Below, one piece after another: positions 57,803-64,000 of a stretch of 64,000 bases of DNA (position 1 is its first letter; each line of letters begins with the position of its first letter). The notes beneath the pieces are model-generated. The model was not told the DNA's origin. It did not search any database and saw only the letters and a program-made list of their open reading frames with translations. This DNA comes from Epiperipatus broadwayi (lineage: Eukaryota; Onychophora; Udeonychophora; Euonychophora; Peripatidae), in assembly GCA_028023455.1 (NCBI GenBank), contig JAQFVV010000151.1, positions 3,033,097 through 3,097,096 of the forward strand, read 5' to 3'. The translations under genes were made by a program, and so were the position numbers.

Positions 57803-57861
57803 ATCCAAGGCTCCTCACTGACGAAGGCCACAAGCCAGAAACTAGTCTGGGGATATTGGAT
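57803..57861 (+). ncRNA. Type I hammerhead ribozyme motif, intact
   Basis: Plus-strand arm, CTGACGA at 57818-57824, cleavage after 57847 (GTC 57845-57847), stem I CTCCTCA/TGGGGA and ATCCAA/TTGGAT. Both strands of this element therefore encode a hammerhead. Confidence 0.8.
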
Positions 57862-57980
57862 GAGTAGGCACTAGATGGGGATTTTATGCACAAGCCTTCT
57901 GGCATCCATTGATTACTCTAGCTTGCTGTGTGTGGCATACGTATAGTGAGTTTTGCCTGTTTTAACAATCTATAATAAAC

Positions 57981-58752
57981 GATCAACAATGCACAATGGC
58001 AAGAATGCAAGCTATGGGTGCTAGAAGTGCTTGATCTGGCACATTGGTTGCTTAAACTTCAGATTCTGCTCAACAATTAACAATTAGATTAACATTATCT
58101 TCATTATTGCAATCAGTTGCTCTAATGAGGCTTTCAATTTTAACCAGTTTACTCAGTAATCTTTTATTACAAAAATCTATTTCATTTACTGATCCTTTGA
58201 TTTACATATAAAAATATTGCATACAGTACTCATTTCTCCTAATCATAATCATTTTATTATAGCTCATTTAATGTGATTAAAATTCTCTTCCAATTTCGTT
58301 ATCAACAATTATTTCTTTTGATGATGTCACCAAAAATAACTCATTCTTCAAATATTATGTTACCACGGTCAGCGCCTATTAAATCTAAGTGCAAGCTGTA
58401 ATTATTTGAGTTTTTTTTTTTGCATTGAAGCTATGTCCAGTAAATAACTATAGTAACTATGCATAAATAACCCATCTACAAAGTTGCTCATTTTTAAACA
58501 GGCAAAACTCTCCATACAATAGTGCTGTCCTAAATCATCCCTACTTTTTGTCAGACTTTGAAAAAAAAAAAAAAGGCAAGGGGGGGGGGGGTAGGAAATA
58601 CACCAGAGTGCCATCTAGTGGTGCTTTTGATATAGCTGTTTGATATTTAGACTGATTTTATTATTTTTTTAAGAGTAGTAGGGTGTGAAAGAAGAATTGT
58701 GTGTTCTAATTTGAAAGGTAAGACTTAAATCTTTTAGTCTTTTGAGAAGCAA
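57981..58752. repeat. LINE 5' flank with poly-A/poly-G tract
   Basis: 58495-58530 is a scrap of the foldback outer arm (AAACAGGCAAAACTCTCCAT). 58559-58593 is a run of A followed by a run of about 13 G. 58600-58752 is the probable 5' UTR of the LINE below. Confidence 0.45.
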
Positions 58753-61101
58753 ATGAGTAAAATTCAGAGTTATTCTGAAGAAAATTCAAATGAAAAAGTT
58801 AAACATGATTCCTTAGTAATGGATGACAAAAATGTTTCTATGCAAAATAAGTTTAAAACATCAAAAACAATGTCAACTAAAGATATAAAAAAGAAATCTA
58901 TTAAAATTTCCTGTGAAACTTCTTTTGAAAATGAAACAAATAATTCAAGTAATTCAAAAATAATATTGAAAGAAAGCATTGTTAAACCTAATTCTAAATT
59001 AGAACGTTACGATAATTCAGATAACAATGGAAATGGAAATTTAGAGCAAAAAAAATTTATTGTAACAAATGTTTCAATTCATTCTATTAAAAGTTCAAAA
59101 GTACTAGTACATAAAGATTTTTTTAACACTAATATAATTCTAAACAAATATCAAATTTTAAAACTTCTGAAGTTCAAAAGATAAATAATGAAAATGGTAT
59201 TGAATTGCCAACAAATGTTGATAAATTTGACTTAAGCCCTGCTTCAGAAAATGTAAAAGAAAATAATCCAAAATTGAAAAATCAAAACTTACATGATTAT
59301 GAGGGTATTTATAATCAAGACTCTATTGGAAATGAAAATAATAACACTCTTATTTCATCTCCTAATATTTTGAATGATAAAAAGTTTAGTTTTGAGTTAT
59401 ATAATAAAACCAATAATTCAAACTTTAAAAAAAATTGCATAGAAGATAGTGATGATTCTTCAAATGAAATTAGCAATTTGATTGATACCAGGGTTAATGA
59501 TAAAGAATATAAGACTGTGGATAAAGCTAAACAAAATAAAACTGTTGAAGTTTGCAAGAATATAAATAAAGACAATAGTTATCATTACTCAGTATTACAG
59601 GAAAATGATAATAAAAGAATTAACAAAAACAAAATACCAACAAACAATTGTACTATCTCACATCATTCTTCACAAAACTCACTTCTCTCTCTGGACCTTG
59701 AAGATGATGATGAAGAAACAGAGCAAACTCAATTTGATCACACAAAAGTATCAATTATTAATGCAAAAAATGCAGATAATTCTTTTACTCCCTCGTGGGA
59801 CGATTTTAATAAAATCAATAAAAAATTTAATTTATCTATTCCTCAAGCACTTTTAGACTCTTTCAAAGTATATCAAAAGAAAACACATTAATTATCTCAG
59901 CAGCTATAAACCTGTACTCTTCCCTATAGATTTATTATATAACACTCTTAGTTTAAATAAACATTGGAATTATATAAACAAAGTGTATCATCATCAAAAC
60001 AAAAGATATCTTATTTTAGAGTTTGCCTCTATTACATACAAAACAGCTTTTATAAATACTTACAGAATGCTTGGAGATTTATGGTTATGTAAAGTTGATT
60101 TAAATATAAAAAGATCCTTAAAAGGTATAAGAAATTGCTACCCAGGATTTGATTCACATGATCTTCAAAAAATACGAAACATTTATGGCATGACTTCAGA
60201 AGTTGTTTTTTTTAAATGAAAAGGGAGCTCCTTCCCATGTGCTTTCAAACATAGCCTCATTTAATTTAGTTCTTAAAGAAAATATCACTTCTCTAGACAT
60301 CCCATCATTTCATACGGTTGCAAAGATTAACTTAGTAATAAGTTTTCAAGGAGTTCCATAACAGTGCTATATATTCAAATCAAGAGACCATCTAATTAAA
60401 GACTGTCCGAAAATTTTTTCCCAAAGATGTAATATTAAATCATATAAGTTTCACCGTTGCCCAGTTTTGGATATCAAAACAAACAACAGGAAGATTCTTT
60501 TTTTGCATCAAACATTAATTATCATAGAAATTCCTTTTCTCATAATTCTTCTTCAATTATTAATATTCAAAATAGGCAAAGTAGCCAATTAGAAAGAAAT
60601 CAACAACTCAAATCACAAGACATTACAGGGATTCTTCATGAAGAATTAGATAAAAATAAAAAAGAAGATCAATGTTTTCTTAATACTTCTGAACAATTAA
60701 TTAATTCTCATTTAAATAAGAGTTTACCAAAATTACATAAACAAAAAAAAAGAAAGAAATTTAATTGCAAATTTAGATAAAACTATTGAAATAATAACCA
60801 ATGATTCTTCTAATAGTTCAAGCACACTTTGTGGCTCTGATAATGACTTAAATTCTCTTAATAAACATCCTAACAAAAGAAAAAGAAAATTTAAAAAAAT
60901 CAAGAATATGAAAATGAATTAGATAATTTAAGGCAAATAGAGAAGTCTAATACATCATTTAGTACAACAAATAATGTGACTGCTTATGTCACTCCTACAA
61001 ATTCAGGGTCACAACTTAATTTATTGACACTTGAAGTGGTAGAAGACAAAGAGAGTGATTTCCAATTCTCACCCTTAGTTGGATTTGATGTATTGGAATG
61101 A
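58753..61101 (+). pseudogene. Non-LTR retrotransposon ORF1 (gag-like), frameshifted
   Basis: Starts MSKIQSYSEENSNEKVKHDS at 58753 and continues through several frames: a long Asn/Ser/Lys-rich low-complexity region (58753-59780), LEDDDEETEQ, a folded part SLKGIRNCYPGFDSHDLQKI (about 60115-60180), then a CCHC-type knuckle CYIFKSRDHLIKDC at 60365-60406 whose second Cys is Phe, and a Lys/Arg-rich tail. Ends SPLVGFDVLE-stop at 61101. At least four frame changes, so it is not functional as read. The gag-like role (RNA binding) is by analogy with Jockey/CR1-type ORF1. Confidence 0.7.
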
Positions 61102-61175
61102 TTCTTTCATTTTTTCCATTGATGCCTAATCAAATTTAATTTATAATTTAAAATTCTAGTTTTTATCAATACTCG

Positions 61176-64000
61176 ATGAAAATTAAAATAATAGGTATAA
61201 ATGTAACAGTTAAACTCTTTACAATGTGTCTATGCTATTTTTTTTCTTAAAAGAAACACCAGACATTATTTTCTTTGCAGAAACTAAATTACATATAAAC
61301 AGTAACCGCAAAATATCAGAAATTTTATCTTCACTAGGTCTGTTTAAATTCTCCATAGCAAATTCTCCATCAGGAGGAGTTGCATTCATAGTAAATCGCA
61401 TCTCTAAATTTACAACTTTTAATATTATCCATTTAGATTCAAATGTTATAATAGTTAATTTTATATTTGGTCAGACAAATCTAAATGTAATATATCTCTA
61501 TCTACAAAATAATAGTAATACGATTTATAAAGTAATAAATATAATTAACTTGGCTCTTTATCATAATTCAGCATCAACTATTCTATTGGGTGATTTTAAT
61601 CTTCCTTATCACCATTTGACAGAAAATATTTACATTTAATTAATTATGGTCTCATGTCAGCTCGTTTCTTTAATAATAATGCTTATTCTTTCTACACAAA
61701 ACAGTATTCTTCACTTATAGATTTGATTTATTACTCTCCTGACATACATTTCAAGATTGAAACATTCTCTGATCACCTACCTTTAAAAATTTTGCTTTGC
61801 ATAAATGGGCCAATCAATATTATTGATGGTCTTCCAAGAACATCAAGACTAATTAATAAATTTAGAACTCCCGAGGCTGTTTTTTCTGAGGCCTACATTT
61901 ATTTTCACAAGGCAAATATCCTATCTCGGCCACCAATTGATGCCTGGTTTACTTTTACTGAAATTCTAAGAGCCATAACCAATTATTTTTGTAGAAAACA
62001 AAATGGTCCATATAAAATGCTAAAAGAAATGGATTCTTTGTCTGTCATAATGAATTCAATGCCCTCTACGACACTTAATATTAATAAAATACTTCAAAAT
62101 AAAATTAAATATAAAGAATTACAAAGGGCACTAGCTGAAAATATTTCTATTAAAAGATCTAAAGTTTTTCTAGCCAGTAGACATGCCTGGACTAAAAGTT
62201 ATATTCGTTGGGCATTAGGATCAAAACCTAAACTTAATACACCTTTATCCATTTTAGACAATGGAGCCAACTATGCTGGTTCTTCAATGCTAATGATTAT
62301 TAGGAATTTTTCTTCAATAAACATTGAACAATGTCCGGCAATCAAATTATAACCATATTCAAAAAAAATGATCATGAAATAACTGAGCAATTAATTTTGA
62401 ACAAATTTACTTCCTGAAAAACACTTCCTGGCTCTCATGGCCTCCCAAAATTTGTACTATCACATTTGGTTCACTTTACTGTTCCAATTATAAAAGGTGT
62501 CATTGCCGTCATAGTCTCAAGTTGTCAAGACATACCTGGCCTCTACCCTATTTTATTGGTGCCTTTTTAAAAAAGGAAAGATCTTCCCTCTATTACATCA
62601 AATATAAGACCTATCTCTATGACTTCACTTCTTATGAAGATCATAGAAGGGCTGATTAAAGACAAGATTCAACAAAAGATTTTGGATAATATTTCTTCTA
62701 CTCAATATGCAAAGAAAGGTTCATCCACAATGCATGCAATTTGCCTTTTCAAAATTTTAACAGAATACATTAGAATTAAGAGAAAATCAAAGCCAATAGC
62801 TGTACAACTAGATATTATAGCAGCATTTGATTCAGTAAGAATTGAAATATTAATGAAAACACTACAACAATATGGAGTTCCCTCCGTCTATCTTACAATG
62901 ATAGAGAATCTATTTTATAGAGAAATTTTCATTACACTCAATGGTAGAATTGCACCTGGCTTTAAACCATCAATTTCTATTCCTCAGAGCTCACCCTTGA
63001 GTGCACTTTTATTCATTTCTTATATTAACTCTCTTCTCATAGAAATGGAAACAAAACTTCCTGGAGTTTTTGTTCCTTTTCTAAACAAAGAAATTAAACA
63101 TCTTGCATATATGGATGATGTTGTTGTAATGCTGCCATCAGCAGCTAAACACCTACCAGAACTTGAAAAAATACTTAAGAAGTTTTCATCAGAATACAAA
63201 TTAAATTTTAATCTAGAGAAATCTGCAGTTTGGAGACTTCATTCAGGAGAAAATGTCCCTGCATGTTTCTCATCAAAACCTCAATCTTTTTTAGGTATAC
63301 CACTGTACCTTTCACCAAACAAAATGAGGAAAATGTTACAAGACAAACTGATTATATCAACAAAAAAAATAATAGATTCTCTAAAAAGCATTTACTTATC
63401 TTTATATGATAAAGTTCTCTTACTAAATTCTCTTGTTTTCAGCCGAATTAATTATTATTTACCGATTTTAAACCCTACTAAAAAATTCACTTCGCAAATT
63501 AACTCATTGTGCTCTAGCCTCCTTTGGAAAAAAAAAGTGGTCTGTATCAGTATGCGTAAAATGCAAAATCCAAAAATACTTAATGGCCTAGGTTTACATT
63601 CAATTAATATATTACTAATTAAAAATATACTTAATTTATTCTACTACATCAAGATTGAATTTAATTACCAAAACATTATTGACACAATCATTCCCACAGA
63701 TAGGCCTCCCCCAATTATTAAAAAAATTGGCTATAACTTCTCGTCTCACTTAATGATAAACAAATGGATTTAAATGAATTTTTTTTTAATAATAAACACA
63801 CATATTGGGACAAGTTTAAAATGATAAATCCTCAGCTGATATGCCCTCCTAGTTATCTTGAAATGACTAATAACAACCCTTTTAATAAAATGAGAAAATG
63901 GTATTTAATGCCTAAATATATTGATTTTATCATTAAAATAAATCTATCTTCACTTCCTACCAACGACTTCCTTGTTTCAAATAGAGGATTTAAAAGGATT
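61176..64000 (+). pseudogene. Non-LTR retrotransposon ORF2 (APE endonuclease + RT), partial
   Basis: Begins MKIKIIGINV at 61176. APE endonuclease: DIIFFAETKL, SPSGGVAFIV, LLGDFNLPYH (61260-61620), then LIDLIYYSPD and FSDHLPLKI (61717-61790), the conserved catalytic blocks. RT: RPISMTSLLMKIIEGLIKDK (about 62605), QYAKKGSSTMHAI, motif A LDIIAAFDS (62809), motif B PQSSPLSALLFISYINSL (62981), motif C HLAYMDDVVVML (63100), LNLEKS-like (63207), FLGIPLYLS. Three frame changes up to 62.6k and one near 63775. The frame then continues past 64000, so the element leaves the window. Clade among APE-type LINEs not assigned. Confidence 0.82.

Larger units (their letters stand above)
57504..57980. mobile_element. 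Hammerhead-bearing foldback element, copy 7 (youngest)
   Basis: Perfect-looking inverted repeat: left arm 57560-57785 and right arm 57787-57960 are almost exact complements, with a small duplication of the box region at 57736-57783. Flanked by 16-bp direct repeats ACAATCTATAATAAAC (57504-57519 and 57965-57980). The six terminal bases could instead belong to the element. High arm identity implies recent insertion. Confidence 0.88.

Noticed and set aside
57621-57821. Open frame of 66 codons in the 57.5k element
   Set aside because: It reads through an inverted repeat with matching frames in every other copy's arms and contains a repeated peptide; a product of the repeat, not a gene.

Overview
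Eukaryotic (metazoan) DNA: AT-rich, with intron-split genes, GT..AG junctions, and introns of about 7.5-12 kb filled with transposons. The gene set (an ER-type hexose-6-phosphate dehydrogenase, an ISOC2-like protein and a prenylcysteine oxidase) together with mariner, RTE, hAT and piggyBac-like debris suggests a non-insect arthropod such as a chelicerate. That placement is inference; no gene here fixes the species.

Genes. (1) Left: the first coding exon of an H6PD-like gene on the minus strand (3929-4572); the gene runs off the left edge. (2) Head to head with it, 648 bp away, a complete three-exon ISOC2-like gene on the plus strand (5221-5404, 15231-15471, 15551-15716; 196 aa). (3) A PCYOX1-like gene on the minus strand with four recognised exons (54370-54576, 41802-41976, 34049-34257, 24507-25315). 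All three of its internal junctions keep phase, and only the 5' signal-peptide exon is missing. (4) Right: a damaged APE-type non-LTR retrotransposon, ORF1 from 58753 and ORF2 from 61176, running past the right edge.

Repeats. Most of the window is mobile DNA: RTE-type LINE pieces (about 95, 18.8k, 30.2k, 34.6k, 36-38k), mariner remnants (10.7k, 13.2k, 20.7k, 32.2k, 41.1k), a TIR element at 12.1-13.2k, an almost full-length hAT element (51444-54182), a second hAT 5' half (26.6-27.4k), short inverted-repeat elements, and a 5.6-kb piggyBac-like block (42661-48260) holding satellite arrays. One array is split by a 2.2-kb LTR-like insertion with a 4-bp duplication.

Main observation. The most abundant repeat in the window, an inverted-repeat (foldback) element with 9-16 bp target duplications, carries type I hammerhead ribozyme motifs. 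The motif has a CUGANGA box, a short stem II, GAAAC with a two-base-pair stem III, a GUC cleavage site, and a two-part stem I. At least seven copies look intact. Two further repeat families (19.7k/33.7k and 8.2k/16.0k) carry their own hammerheads with different stems, and some stem differences between copies are compensatory. Short stem III hammerheads and long variable target duplications are known from Penelope-like elements and retrozymes, but the inverted, coding-free layout is not one I recognise. Two hammerheads lie in the sense strand of host introns close to exons.
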